Part shown: positions 53,798 to 63,100 of the stretch, piece after piece
Layout: every line of letters starts with the position of its first letter
Position numbering within the stretch: position 1 is the stretch's first letter
Assembly (NCBI RefSeq): GCF_000204195.1
Contig: NZ_AFBG01000003.1
Span: 124,001-188,000 of the forward strand
Length of the DNA: 64,000 nucleotides
Source: Acidovorax radicis N35
Lineage (GTDB): Bacteria > Pseudomonadota > Gammaproteobacteria > Burkholderiales > Burkholderiaceae_C
Reading direction: 5' to 3'
Program-made: the position numbers and the translations under genes
Notes under the pieces: model-generated
The model's database searches: none
What the model saw: the letters and a program-made list of their open reading frames with translations, nothing else
What the model was told of the DNA's origin: nothing

Positions 53798-55597
53798 ATG
53801 AACCAGTTCAAGATATCCACGCGCCTTGCCGGTCTGCTCGCAGCCTTGTGCCTGCTGGTGTTGCTGGTCGGCGTGGCGGGGTTGTTCGGCATGGGGCAGT
53901 CGAATACGGGGCTCAAGTCGGTGTACGACGATCGCGTCGTGCCCCTCAAGCAGATCAAGGTGGTGGCAGACATGTATGCCGTCAATGTGGTCGATGCCGC
54001 GCACAAGGTACGTGACGGCGCCATGACTTCAGCGCAAGGGCTGCAGTCGGTGGCCGACGCACGCAAGGCCATCGAATCGAACTGGAAAGCCTACCTGGCC
54101 ACACACCTCGTGCCGGAGGAAACCCAGCTGGTCGAGCGCTTCAAGCCCCTGCAGGTCAAGGCCGACGGGGCGGCCGATGCGCTCACCGGCCATTTGCGAT
54201 CGGGCGATGTGGCCGCGCTCACCGCCTTTGCGGCCAAGGAGATGTACCCCGCCATCGATCCGCTGCAGGATGTGCTGAGCCAGCTCATGCAGGTGCAGCT
54301 TGACCGCGCCAAGGCCGAGTACGACCGCGCCGAGACGAGCTTTCAGACGATCCGCGCCATGGTGCTCACGGCGGTGGTGCTGGGCATCCTGCTGGCGGTG
54401 TTGATGGGCGGCGCCATGATCCGGCAGATCTCGCGTGCGCTGGGCAACGCGGTGCAGATCACCGATTCGGTGGCGCAGGGCGACCTCACGGTGCCGATCA
54501 AGGCGCAGGGCAAGGACGAGATCGCCCAGCTGCTCGGTGGCCTGACGGCCATGCGCGACAACCTCGCGAATGTGGTGTCGGGCGTGCGTGGCAATGCGCA
54601 GGGTGTCGCATCGGCCAGCGCCGAGATCGCCTCGGGCAACAACGACCTGTCCATCCGCACCGAACAGCAGGCCAGCGCGCTGCAGGAGACGGCGGCGTCG
54701 ATGGAAGAACTGAGCTCCACCGTCAAGCAGAACGCCGACAACGCGCGCCAGGCCAACCAGCTGGCGATGAGCGCATCGACCGCGGCCGGGCAGGGCGGCG
54801 ATGTGGTGTCCGAGGTGGTCGAGACCATGAAAGGCATCAACGACAGCAGCAAGAAGATCGCCGACATCATCAGCGTCATCGACGGCATCGCCTTCCAGAC
54901 CAACATCCTTGCGCTGAATGCGGCCGTGGAAGCGGCCCGTGCGGGCGAGCAAGGCCGGGGCTTCGCCGTGGTGGCCGGAGAAGTGCGCAGCCTGGCAGGG
55001 CGCAGTGCCGAGGCCGCCAAAGAGATCAAGGCCCTGATCACCGCCAGCGTCGAGCGCGTGGAGCAGGGCTCGGCGCTGGTGGACAAGGCGGGTGTGACGA
55101 TGACCGAGGTGGTGTCCTCCATCCGCCGCGTGACGGACATCATGGGTGAGATCAGTGCGGCCAGCAGCGAGCAGAGCACAGGTGTGTCGCAGGTGGGCGA
55201 GGCCGTGACGCAGATGGACCAGGTCACGCAGCAGAACGCCGCGCTGGTGGAGGAAATGGCCGCTGCCGCCAGCAGCCTGAGCCAGCAGGCCCAGGCGCTG
55301 GTGGGGGCCGTGGCTGTGTTCAAGCTGGACGCCAACGCCAACGCCAATACAAGCACCGGCATTTCCCTTGCACCTGCAGCCCGGGCCTCCATGCCTGCAC
55401 CGGGGATGGCCGCCCATCGCGCCACACCGTCCAAGGCCGGTGGCAGCAGCTTCCGCGGCCCCAAGACGGCGGTCAAACCCCAGACAAAACTGCCCACGCC
55501 GAAGGCAGGTGCCGCCCCTGCCGACGGCAAGCCCGGGGCGCACAGCCCGGCGCCGGCATTGGCAGGAGGCGATGACGACGAATGGGAGCGTTTCTGA
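53798..55597 (+). CDS. Methyl-accepting chemotaxis protein 3
   Basis: A 599-residue chemoreceptor. TM1 is RLAGLLAALCLLVLLVGVAG; the sensor is a 4HB-type helical domain (YDDRVVPLKQIKVVADMYAV), TM2 is VLTAVVLGILLAVLMGGAMI, then HAMP and the conserved signalling tip. It is related to receptors 1 and 2 but clearly more divergent, with its own tail, which ends GDDDEWERF, another xWxxF-type CheR tether. CAGGAG precedes the ATG at 53798; a longer frame from 53615 is not used. Confidence 0.95.
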   Translation: MNQFKISTRLAGLLAALCLLVLLVGVAGLFGMGQSNTGLKSVYDDRVVPLKQIKVVADMYAVNVVDAAHKVRDGAMTSAQGLQSVADARKAIESNWKAYLATHLVPEETQLVERFKPLQVKADGAADALTGHLRSGDVAALTAFAAKEMYPAIDPLQDVLSQLMQVQLDRAKAEYDRAETSFQTIRAMVLTAVVLGILLAVLMGGAMIRQISRALGNAVQITDSVAQGDLTVPIKAQGKDEIAQLLGGLTAMRDNLANVVSGVRGNAQGVASASAEIASGNNDLSIRTEQQASALQETAASMEELSSTVKQNADNARQANQLAMSASTAAGQGGDVVSEVVETMKGINDSSKKIADIISVIDGIAFQTNILALNAAVEAARAGEQGRGFAVVAGEVRSLAGRSAEAAKEIKALITASVERVEQGSALVDKAGVTMTEVVSSIRRVTDIMGEISAASSEQSTGVSQVGEAVTQMDQVTQQNAALVEEMAAAASSLSQQAQALVGAVAVFKLDANANANTSTGISLAPAARASMPAPGMAAHRATPSKAGGSSFRGPKTAVKPQTKLPTPKAGAAPADGKPGAHSPAPALAGGDDDEWERF

Positions 55598-55625
55598 GCC
55601 CACGCATGCAAAGCGCGGCAAAAAA

Positions 55626-55681
55626 ATGATCAAAACAGGCTGCCAGCGCTTGTCTATCAAGCGCTTGTAGCTATTAAAAAA
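55626..55681 (+). repeat. Dispersed hairpin repeat after receptor 3
   Basis: ATGATCAAAACAGGCTGCCA, GCGCTTGTCTATCAAGCGCT, TGTAGCTATTAAAAAAAG. Forward copy, present after all three receptor genes. Confidence 0.9.
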
Positions 55682-55754
55682 AGAGTGCAGAAGAGTGCAC
55701 ATGAAGGAGGCCTTCTTTGTGTTTTTCTTTCTGCCGCACACCACCAAGGTGCTC

Positions 55755-57239
55755 TCAGGGCTCCATCTGTTTTGAAGCTTGTTTTTGCTTTCCGGCTGAG
55801 TCGTCGACCGCCAAGGCCGTAGCCAGCCTGCCGACGGTGGCCAAGGCGGCTTCAAACTGCTCTTGCGCCGGGTGCCCGTAGTTGATACGCACGCAGTGGG
55901 CAAAGCGCCGGTCTGCCGAAAAGATCTGCCCCGGCGCCAGGCTGATGCCGCGCTGCAGTGCCTGGCGGTGCAGTTGCAGGGCGTCGACCTGCGGCGGTAG
56001 CTCCACCCACAAAAAGTACCCGCCCTCGGGCTGCGACACCCGCGTGCCCGGTGGGAAGTGCCGGGCCACTGCGGCCAGCGCGATGGCCTGCTGCTGCGCC
56101 AGGCTGCGGCGCAGCTGGCGCAGGTGCCGGTCGTAGCCGCCCTGGGCCAGGTATTCGGACAGCGCCTGCTGCGACGGCGTGGCGGCCGACAGGGTGGTCA
56201 TGAGCTTCAAGCGCTGCACCGCCGTGGCAAAGCGGCCCGCCGCCACCCAGCCCACGCGGTAGCCGGGCGCCAGGCTCTTGCTGAACGAGCTGCAGTGCAT
56301 CACCAGGCCTTGGGTATCGAACGCCTTGGCCGGGGGCGGGCGGTGCGGGGCGAAGTGCAGCTCGCCGTACACATCGTCTTCGATCAGCGGCACCTGGTGG
56401 CGGGCCAGCAGGGCGACCAGCTCGCGCTTCTTTGCTTCGGGCATCAGGCTGCCCAGGGGGTTCTGAAAGCTGGGCATGAGCCAGCAGGCCTTGACCCGCT
56501 GGTGGGCTGGCTGGCGCTCCAGCGCCTCGGCCAGGGCTGTCAGGTCGATGCCGTCGCGCGGATGGGTGGCAATTTCCAGGGCCTGCAGGTTCAGCCGCTC
56601 CAGCGCCTGCAAGGCGGCATAGAAGGTGGGCGATTCGACCACCACGATGTCGCCCGGCTGGGTGACGGCCTCCAGGCAGAGGTTCAGGGCCTCCATCGCG
56701 CCGTTGGTGATGACGATCTCTTCCACATCCACGGCGCTGCCGTGCAGACCGTAGCGCAGCGCGATCTGCTGGCGCAGGCGTTCGTCGCCCGGCGGCAGGC
56801 TTTGCACGATGTTCCAGGGGTCGAGCTTGCGCATGCCGCTGGCCAGGCAGCGCGCCAGCCTGTCCAGCGGAAACAGCTCCAGCCCCGGAAAGGCCGAGCC
56901 CAGCGGCACCAGGTCGCGGTCGCGCGCCAGGCCCAGCACTTCGAACACCAGGTCGCTGATGGCCACGCCGGTGGAGGTGTGCGCGGGCTGCGAGGGCAGG
57001 GGCTCGGCGGGGCGGGACCCGGTGGCGGGCAGCCGGGCGCTGACGTAGTAGCCCGAACGGGGCCGGGCGTGGATTAGGCCCTGGGCCTCCAGCAGGTAGT
57101 ACGCCTCGAACACGGTGGACGGGCTGATGCCGCGCGTGCGGCTGGCTTCGCGCACGGACGGCACGCGGTCGCCCGGGCGCAGGGCGCCGCTGTGGATGAG
57201 CTGGGCGATGGCGTCGGCGTGGCGTTCGTAGCGTTTCAT
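55755..57239 (-). CDS. MocR-type (GntR/aminotransferase) regulator
   Basis: A 494-residue fusion of a GntR winged helix (residues about 1-70: LRPGDRVPSVREASRTRGIS, PSTVFEAYYLLEAQGLI) and a fold-type I aminotransferase domain. The PLP lysine is in CSSFSKSLAPGYRVGW (about residue 320), with VESPTFYAALQAL and EDDVYGELHF as cofactor contacts. MocR proteins usually regulate the divergent gene; here that is the cytochrome c pair. Paired direct repeats upstream (57264-57303) fit MocR binding. The start follows domain boundaries; the open frame extends further upstream. Confidence 0.93.
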   Translation of the reverse strand: MKRYERHADAIAQLIHSGALRPGDRVPSVREASRTRGISPSTVFEAYYLLEAQGLIHARPRSGYYVSARLPATGSRPAEPLPSQPAHTSTGVAISDLVFEVLGLARDRDLVPLGSAFPGLELFPLDRLARCLASGMRKLDPWNIVQSLPPGDERLRQQIALRYGLHGSAVDVEEIVITNGAMEALNLCLEAVTQPGDIVVVESPTFYAALQALERLNLQALEIATHPRDGIDLTALAEALERQPAHQRVKACWLMPSFQNPLGSLMPEAKKRELVALLARHQVPLIEDDVYGELHFAPHRPPPAKAFDTQGLVMHCSSFSKSLAPGYRVGWVAAGRFATAVQRLKLMTTLSAATPSQQALSEYLAQGGYDRHLRQLRRSLAQQQAIALAAVARHFPPGTRVSQPEGGYFLWVELPPQVDALQLHRQALQRGISLAPGQIFSADRRFAHCVRINYGHPAQEQFEAALATVGRLATALAVDDSAGKQKQASKQMEP

Positions 57240-57263
57240 GGGAGGCTGGGGTTGATCCAGGGC

Positions 57264-57303
57264 AAACTGATCTGTATTTTTAACTGGAAACTGAATCTGT
57301 ACT
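57264..57303. promoter_or_regulatory. Direct-repeat operator of the MocR regulator
   Basis: AAACTGATCTGTAT (57264-57277) and AAACTGAATCTGTAC (57288-57302) are imperfect direct repeats spaced about 24 bases apart, between the divergent regulator and cytochrome genes. Confidence 0.55.
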
Positions 57304-57405
57304 GTTTTTTGGGCGGGGCGTAGAGTGCCGTGGTGCGCTGGTGCGGGTGGTGATGAACGCTCCGCCCAGCTGGCGACCCTGTCGATCCCCACTCGAAAAA
57401 AATCC

Positions 57406-58221
57406 ATGATTGATTGCCTGCGCAGCCTGCTGCGCCCTGTTTCCCGCCTGGCCGGCGCCACTGCCGCAATGGCGCTTGCGTGGAGCGCTGGCGCCTGGGC
57501 CCAGCCCGTGTCCACTCCTGCGGCGGCCCCGTCCGCCAGGGTGTCCGCGTCGTCGATGGCCTCGCGCGTGCTGGCCTGCACGGCCTGCCACGGCAAGGAA
57601 GGCCGCGCCACGCCCGACGGCTACTTTCCGCGCATCGCGGGCAAGCCGGCGGGCTACCTGGCCAACCAGTTGCTCAACTTCCGCGACGGGCGGCGCAGTT
57701 ACCCGCAGATGACCTACCTCATCGAGCACCTGACGGACGACTACCTGCGTGAAATGGCCGAGCACTTTGCCGCGCAGGATGTGCCGTACCCGCTGCCGCC
57801 CGCACCCCAGGCGCCGGCCGCCGCGCTGGAGCAAGGGCGCCGGCTGGTGCACCAGGGCGACGCCGCGCGCCGCATCCCGGCCTGCGTGTCGTGCCACGGC
57901 AGCGCCATGACGGGCGTGGCGCCGTCCATCCCGGGCCTGCTGGGCCTGCCGCGCGACTACCTCAACAGCCAGCTGGGCGCCTGGAAGACCGGCCAGCGCC
58001 GCGCCCATGCGCCCGACTGCATGGCCGACATTGCCCGGCAGTTGACGCCCGACGATGTGAGTGCCGTGTCGGCCTGGCTGGCCGCCCAGCCGGTGGCCGG
58101 GGGCGGCAAGCCCGCGCGCACCCTGCCGGCCGCCATGCCCGCCCGCTGCGGCGGCGTGGCCGAGGTGCCCGTGGCTTCAGCGGCTGCGGCAACGGCTGCT
58201 CCCGTGGCTTATTCACGTTGA
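57406..58221 (+). CDS. Periplasmic diheme cytochrome c
   Basis: A 271-residue exported cytochrome c4/c553-like protein: signal peptide (LAGATAAMALAWSAGAWAQ) and two heme sites, CTACH near residue 58 and CVSCH near 160. The repeats RIAGKPAGYLANQLLNFRDG and IPGLLGLPRDYLNSQLGAWK are the family's characteristic duplicated motifs. It precedes the triheme cytochrome gene by 13 bases. It probably passes electrons to or from that protein. Confidence 0.9.
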   Translation: MIDCLRSLLRPVSRLAGATAAMALAWSAGAWAQPVSTPAAAPSARVSASSMASRVLACTACHGKEGRATPDGYFPRIAGKPAGYLANQLLNFRDGRRSYPQMTYLIEHLTDDYLREMAEHFAAQDVPYPLPPAPQAPAAALEQGRRLVHQGDAARRIPACVSCHGSAMTGVAPSIPGLLGLPRDYLNSQLGAWKTGQRRAHAPDCMADIARQLTPDDVSAVSAWLAAQPVAGGGKPARTLPAAMPARCGGVAEVPVASAAAATAAPVAYSR

Positions 58222-58234
58222 GAAGGATGCACCC

Positions 58235-59530
58235 ATGAAACGCATCCTCTGGACACTTTCTTCCACCCTGGCAGCTTTGGGTATCGTGGCCGCTGCGCTG
58301 GTCACCCTGAACCTGCGCGGCGAAGAGCCGCTGCCCGACGCCGAGACGCTGCAGAGCACGCCCGCGCTGGTGGCGCGCGGCGAGTACCTGGCGCGCGTCG
58401 GCAACTGCATGGCCTGCCACACCACGCAGGGCGGCGCGCCGTTTGCGGGCGGGCGTGGCATCGAGACGCCGTTTGGCGTGGTGCACAGCTCCAACCTCAC
58501 GCCCGACCCGGCGCAGGGCATCGGCAGTTGGACGTCGGCCGAGTTCTCGCGCGCCATGCACCATGGCCGCAGCAAGGACGGGCGCCTGCTCTACCCGGCT
58601 TTTCCGTACCCCAACTACACCCAGGTGACGCGCGCGGATTCGGACGCCATCTTTGCGTACCTGCGCAGCGTGCCCGCCGCCAGCGAGCCGAACCGCGCAC
58701 ACGCGCTGCGCTTTCCGTACAGCACGCAGGCGGCGCTGGGCGTGTGGCGTGCGCTGTTCTTTGCCCCGGGCGCGGCCAGCACCGCGGCCGACGCCGCGCC
58801 CACGAAGACGGCGGAATACGACCGCGGCGCCTACCTGGTCAACGGCCTGGGCCACTGCACGGCCTGCCACACGCCGCGCAATGCGCTGGGCGCCACGGCC
58901 GATGCCAAGGCCTTCAACGGAGGGCTGATCCCGGTGCAGAACTGGTATGCCCCCGCGCTCAACGCGGCGGCCGAGGCGGGCGTGAAGGAATGGGCCACCG
59001 ACGACGTGGTGGCCTTGCTGAAAACCGGCGTGGCCCCGCACGGGTCGGTGCTGGGCCCCATGGCCGAGGTGGTGTTCCGCAGCACGCAGTACCTGACCGA
59101 TGCCGACGCACGCGCCATGGCCGTGTACCTGCAGGCGCTGCCGCAGCAGGCCGCCCGCGCCACCCCGGCGCCCTACACCGCGCCACCCGCCGCCGCCATG
59201 GCGCGGGGTGGCAAGGTGTACGAGCAGCAGTGCGCGCAATGCCACGGCGATGCAGGGCAGGGCCAGGCGGGCGCCTTCCCGGCGCTGGCGGGCAACCGCG
59301 CCGTGCTGCTGGCCGACCCGACCAACGTGGTGCGGGTGGTGCTGCAGGGCGGCTACCTGCCCGCCACGGCCGGCAACCCGCGCCCGCACGGCATGCCGCC
59401 GTTTCAGCAAACGCTGGGCGACGAGGATGTGGCGGCGGTGACAACGTTTGTGCGCAACAGCTGGGGCAACCGGGCGCCCGGTGTGGGTACCATCGAGGTT
59501 TATCGCGCCCGCGAACGGCGCGGCATGTAG
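58235..59530 (+). CDS. Triheme cytochrome c, membrane-anchored dehydrogenase subunit type
   Basis: A 431-residue cytochrome with an N-terminal signal/anchor (ILWTLSSTLAALGIVAAALV) and three heme sites: CMACH, CTACH and CAQCH at about residues 57, 210 and 330. The pattern GEYLARVGNCMACHTTQGG, PFGVVHSSNLTPD and AYLVNGLGHCTACHTPRNAL is that of AdhB/gluconate-dehydrogenase-type cytochrome subunits. No flavin or quinoprotein dehydrogenase subunit is adjacent, so its partner is elsewhere. AAGGA precedes the ATG. Confidence 0.92.
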   Translation: MKRILWTLSSTLAALGIVAAALVTLNLRGEEPLPDAETLQSTPALVARGEYLARVGNCMACHTTQGGAPFAGGRGIETPFGVVHSSNLTPDPAQGIGSWTSAEFSRAMHHGRSKDGRLLYPAFPYPNYTQVTRADSDAIFAYLRSVPAASEPNRAHALRFPYSTQAALGVWRALFFAPGAASTAADAAPTKTAEYDRGAYLVNGLGHCTACHTPRNALGATADAKAFNGGLIPVQNWYAPALNAAAEAGVKEWATDDVVALLKTGVAPHGSVLGPMAEVVFRSTQYLTDADARAMAVYLQALPQQAARATPAPYTAPPAAAMARGGKVYEQQCAQCHGDAGQGQAGAFPALAGNRAVLLADPTNVVRVVLQGGYLPATAGNPRPHGMPPFQQTLGDEDVAAVTTFVRNSWGNRAPGVGTIEVYRARERRGM

Positions 59531-59614
59531 CGGCGCGGTGGTGCGGTAGTGCGGTGGCAGGGTCTGCCGGCAGCGCGCCCGCCGCGCCGCCCCACCCTAC
59601 AGGAGCCCCCGTCG

Positions 59615-60025
59615 ATGCAAAGCCCGGCCCCGTTGCCAGAACCCACACCGCAGAGCCCGGCCGCCGCCACCCCGGGCGTCTGGTGGGCCGTGTGCCTGTG
59701 CGCTGCCTGGTGCGGCACCTGCGGCGTGTACCGCCCCCTGTTCGACGAACTGGCCCTCGCGCACCCGGACGTGCGCTTCGAATGGGTGGACATCGAGGAC
59801 GACGCGGAGATCGCCGGGGACCTGGATGTGGAAACCTTCCCCACGCTGCTGATCGCCGACGGCGAACGGGCGCTGTTCCTCGGGCCGCTGCTGCCGCAGG
59901 CGCCGGTGCTGGGGCGGCTGCTGGCCAGCCTGCAGGCGGCGTCGCCCCAGGCGGGCGGCGCGGGCGGTACAGGGGGCGAGGCGCAAGAGGTCTTCGAGCG
60001 CGTGCGCGCAGCGCGCAGCCGGTAG
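59615..60025 (+). CDS. Thioredoxin-family protein
   Basis: A 136-residue thioredoxin-fold protein with active site WCGTC (32-36) in VCLCAAWCGTCGVYRPLFDE, an acidic central strand (VDIEDDAEIAGDL) and cis-proline ETFPTLLIADG. No signal peptide, so cytoplasmic. A CAGGAG site precedes the ATG. It follows the triheme cytochrome by 84 bases, possibly on one transcript. Confidence 0.88.
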   Translation: MQSPAPLPEPTPQSPAAATPGVWWAVCLCAAWCGTCGVYRPLFDELALAHPDVRFEWVDIEDDAEIAGDLDVETFPTLLIADGERALFLGPLLPQAPVLGRLLASLQAASPQAGGAGGTGGEAQEVFERVRAARSR

Positions 60026-60067
60026 GCGCTCCGGCGACCTTCTCTTCTGATTTTACGGAATGCTCCT

Positions 60068-60118
60068 GTTTTTATAGCTGCTTGCGCTTGATGAACAAGC
60101 GGTAGAGCCGTTTTTTGC
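60068..60118 (-). repeat. Dispersed hairpin repeat upstream of the SNF2 gene
   Basis: TTTTATAGCTGCTTGCGCTT, GATGAACAAGCGGTAGAGCC, GTTTTTTGCTT. Reverse copy that ends at the TTG start codon of the helicase gene. Confidence 0.85.
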
Positions 60119-63100
60119 TTGGATTTTGTGCCTACACCCCGTCCCCCCTGGTTCCAGATCGGCTCATTGCAGGCCCAGTGCGACAAAGGCACCTGGTCGC
60201 GCGGGGCAGAGCTGCACCGCCAGGGGGCCGTGCTGCGCATCGCCGTCAAGCCGGACGGCATGGATGGGTGGGCGCTGGAAGGCGAGGTGCTGGGCAGCCA
60301 GCCGGTGCCGTATGCCGTGCGGGTCCAGCTCACCATGTCTGACGCCGGCTTGGTCCAGTCGTGGTGGGGCGAGTGCAGCTGCCCTGTGGGCGCCGACTGC
60401 AAACACGCGGTGGCGCTGGCGCTCAAATCCGTGCACCTGGGGGGCGAGCCGCCGGCCACCGCCACCCAGGCCACGCAGGCCGCCGACGCGCTGAAAGCCC
60501 TGCAGCAGCGCAAGGAAGCGCTGGCCCGCACCGAGGCCGAGGCGCGGCTGGTGCGCTGGCTGCGCGAGTGGGACCGGGCGGCTGGCGCGTCGGCCACCAC
60601 ACCCTCCGATCCGCAGGCGGACCGGCCCGAGCAATACCTGTATCTGGTCTCCACCGTGGGGCTGCCCCGCGCCACCCTGCAGCAGATGCAGCTCGAAGCC
60701 GTGGTGTCCTACCCCAAGGTGACCGGTGGCTGGGCCAAGCCCAAGCCGGTGCGCACGCAGCCCGCGCCGGGGCAGGCGGTGTATGACCGCGCGAGCGACG
60801 CCGACCGCCAGGTGCTGCAGCTGCTGCGCGCCATGCCGCGCGGGCTGGGCTACTACTCGGCCTACAGCGCCGGGCCGGTGGCGGTGCTGGAGGGCTCGGT
60901 GGGCGTGCTGGCGCTGCAGCAGGCGGCCAGCACTGGCCGCCTGTTCGCGGATGCGGGTGGCTCCATGGTGGGCGCACCCCTGGCCTGGGGACCGCCGCTG
61001 CCCTTGACCTGGGCTTGGCAAGAGGGCCCGGCGTCGGCAGCGGCCGGTGGCGACACCACCTGGGCGCTGCGCCCCGGCCTGCCGGGCACATCGGCCACGC
61101 TGTGCAGCAACACCCCGCCCCTGTACCTGGACGCTGCCAACGGCCTGTGCGGCACGGTCGACATGCAGGGCCTGAGCGCGGCGCAACTGGCCATGCTGCT
61201 CAAGGCGCCCGCGCTGAGCACCGCGGCGCTGCAAAAGCACCAGGCCGACCTGGCCACCCGCCTGGGCGGCGTACTGCCGCTGCCGCCGGTGGGGGCGCCC
61301 CTGGCCCGGGTGCAGGGCGTGAAGCCCCTGGCGCGGCTGCATCTGGGGCCCACGCCGCCTGTAGATGTGCCTGGCCTCGGCCTCATCACCGCGCAATTGC
61401 AGTTTGACTACCAGGGCCACAGGGGCTGGTGGGCGGGGCAGGACCTGGCCGTGATGGTCCCGGGGGCCGACGGCGTCCAGGTGCTGCTGCAGCGCGATGC
61501 ACAGGCCGAGCTGTCGGCCATCGAACGCCTGCTTCACCTGGGCCTGCTGGGCACCGACGACGGCCTGTTCGGCATTCCCGGCGAGCAGCCGCAAACCGCC
61601 TGGATGCACTGGGCCGACAACGGCTTCGCGGTGCTGCGCGACGCGGGCTTTGCCGTCACGGTGGATGCGGCGCTGAACGGCTGGATCACACATGCCGACA
61701 CGCTGGATGTGGCGCTGCAGCCAGACGGTGCGGGCGGTGGCGAGGGCGATGAGGCCACGTCCCCCTGGTTTGCGCTGTCGCTGGGCATGGAGGTGGGCGG
61801 CGTGCGCCACAACATCCTGCCCTGGCTGCCCGACCTGATCGCCGCCGCGGCCGACCAGCCGCTGGATGCCGCCACCGGCCTGCCGCAGCTGCCGCCCTAC
61901 GTCTACCTGCCATCGCTCCAGGGCCCGGGGTTCGTGCGCCTGCCGACCGACACCCTGCGCCCCTGGATGGCCGCGCTGCTGGACCTGGTGGGCGACCGGG
62001 TGCACGACTTCACCGCCGACAGCCTGAAGCTGTCGCGCCAGGACGCCCTGCGCACCAGCGCCGCGCTGGGCCAGGGCGTGCCGTGGCAGGGCGCCCACGC
62101 GCTGCGCGCCGTGGTGGCCCAGCTGCAGGGCACCAGTGCCTTGCCCCAGGTGCCGCTGCCCGCCGGGGTGCGCGCCACCCTGCGGCCGTACCAGCAGCAG
62201 GGCCTGAACTGGCTGCAGTTCTTGCGCGCCCACGGCCTGGCCGGGGTGCTGGCCGACGACATGGGCCTGGGCAAGACGCTGCAGACCCTGGCCCACATCC
62301 AGGTCGAAAAAGACGCCGGGCGCCTGACCGACCCCGCGCTCGTCATTGCGCCCGTGAGCCTGATGGGCAACTGGCAGCGCGAGGCCGCACGCTTTTGCCC
62401 CGGCCTGCGCTGCCTGGTGCTGCATGGCGCGGGCCGCCATGCGGTGGCCGACGCGGTGGCCGAGCACGACCTGGTCATCGCCCCGTATTCGCTGCTGCAG
62501 CGCGACCGCGACCGCTGGCTGGCGCAGCCGTGGCACCTGGTGGTGCTGGACGAGGCGCAGAACATCAAGAACGCCAGCACCCAGGCGGCGCAGGTGGTGG
62601 GCGAGCTGCATGCGCGCCACCGCCTGTGCCTGTCGGGCACGCCCATGGAAAACCACCTGGGCGAGATCTGGAGCCTGTTCCACTTTTTGATGCCGGGGTT
62701 TCTGGGCAGCCAGCAGCGCTTCAAGCAGGTGTTTCGCGCGCCGATTGAAAAGCAGGGTGACGGCGCGCGCATGGCGCAGTTGCGCGCGCGCATCACGCCG
62801 TTCATGCTGCGGCGGACCAAGGCGCTGGTGGCTGGCGAGCTGCCGCCCAAGGTCGAGACCGTGATGCCCGTGGAACTGGCCGGCGCGCAGGCCGACCTGT
62901 ACGAGACCATCCGCCTGGGCATGGAGAAAACCGTGCGCGAAGCCCTGCACACCAAGGGGCTGGCCAAGTCGCAGATCACCGTGCTGGATGCATTGCTCAA
63001 GCTGCGCCAGGTGTGCTGCCACCCGCAGCTGCTGCCGCTCGAGGCCGCCCGGGCCGTCAACGCATCAGCCAAGCTGGAGCAGCTGATGGTGATGCTGCCC

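Noticed and set aside
48323..55597. Repeated blocks in the chemoreceptor genes as a CRISPR or satellite array
   Set aside because: The similarity is protein-coding paralogy of signalling domains; there is no spacer-repeat periodicity.
55700..55730. GAAGG-AGG-CCTTC hairpin after receptor 3 as its terminator
   Set aside because: The stem has only five pairs and the T-run is interrupted; too weak to list.
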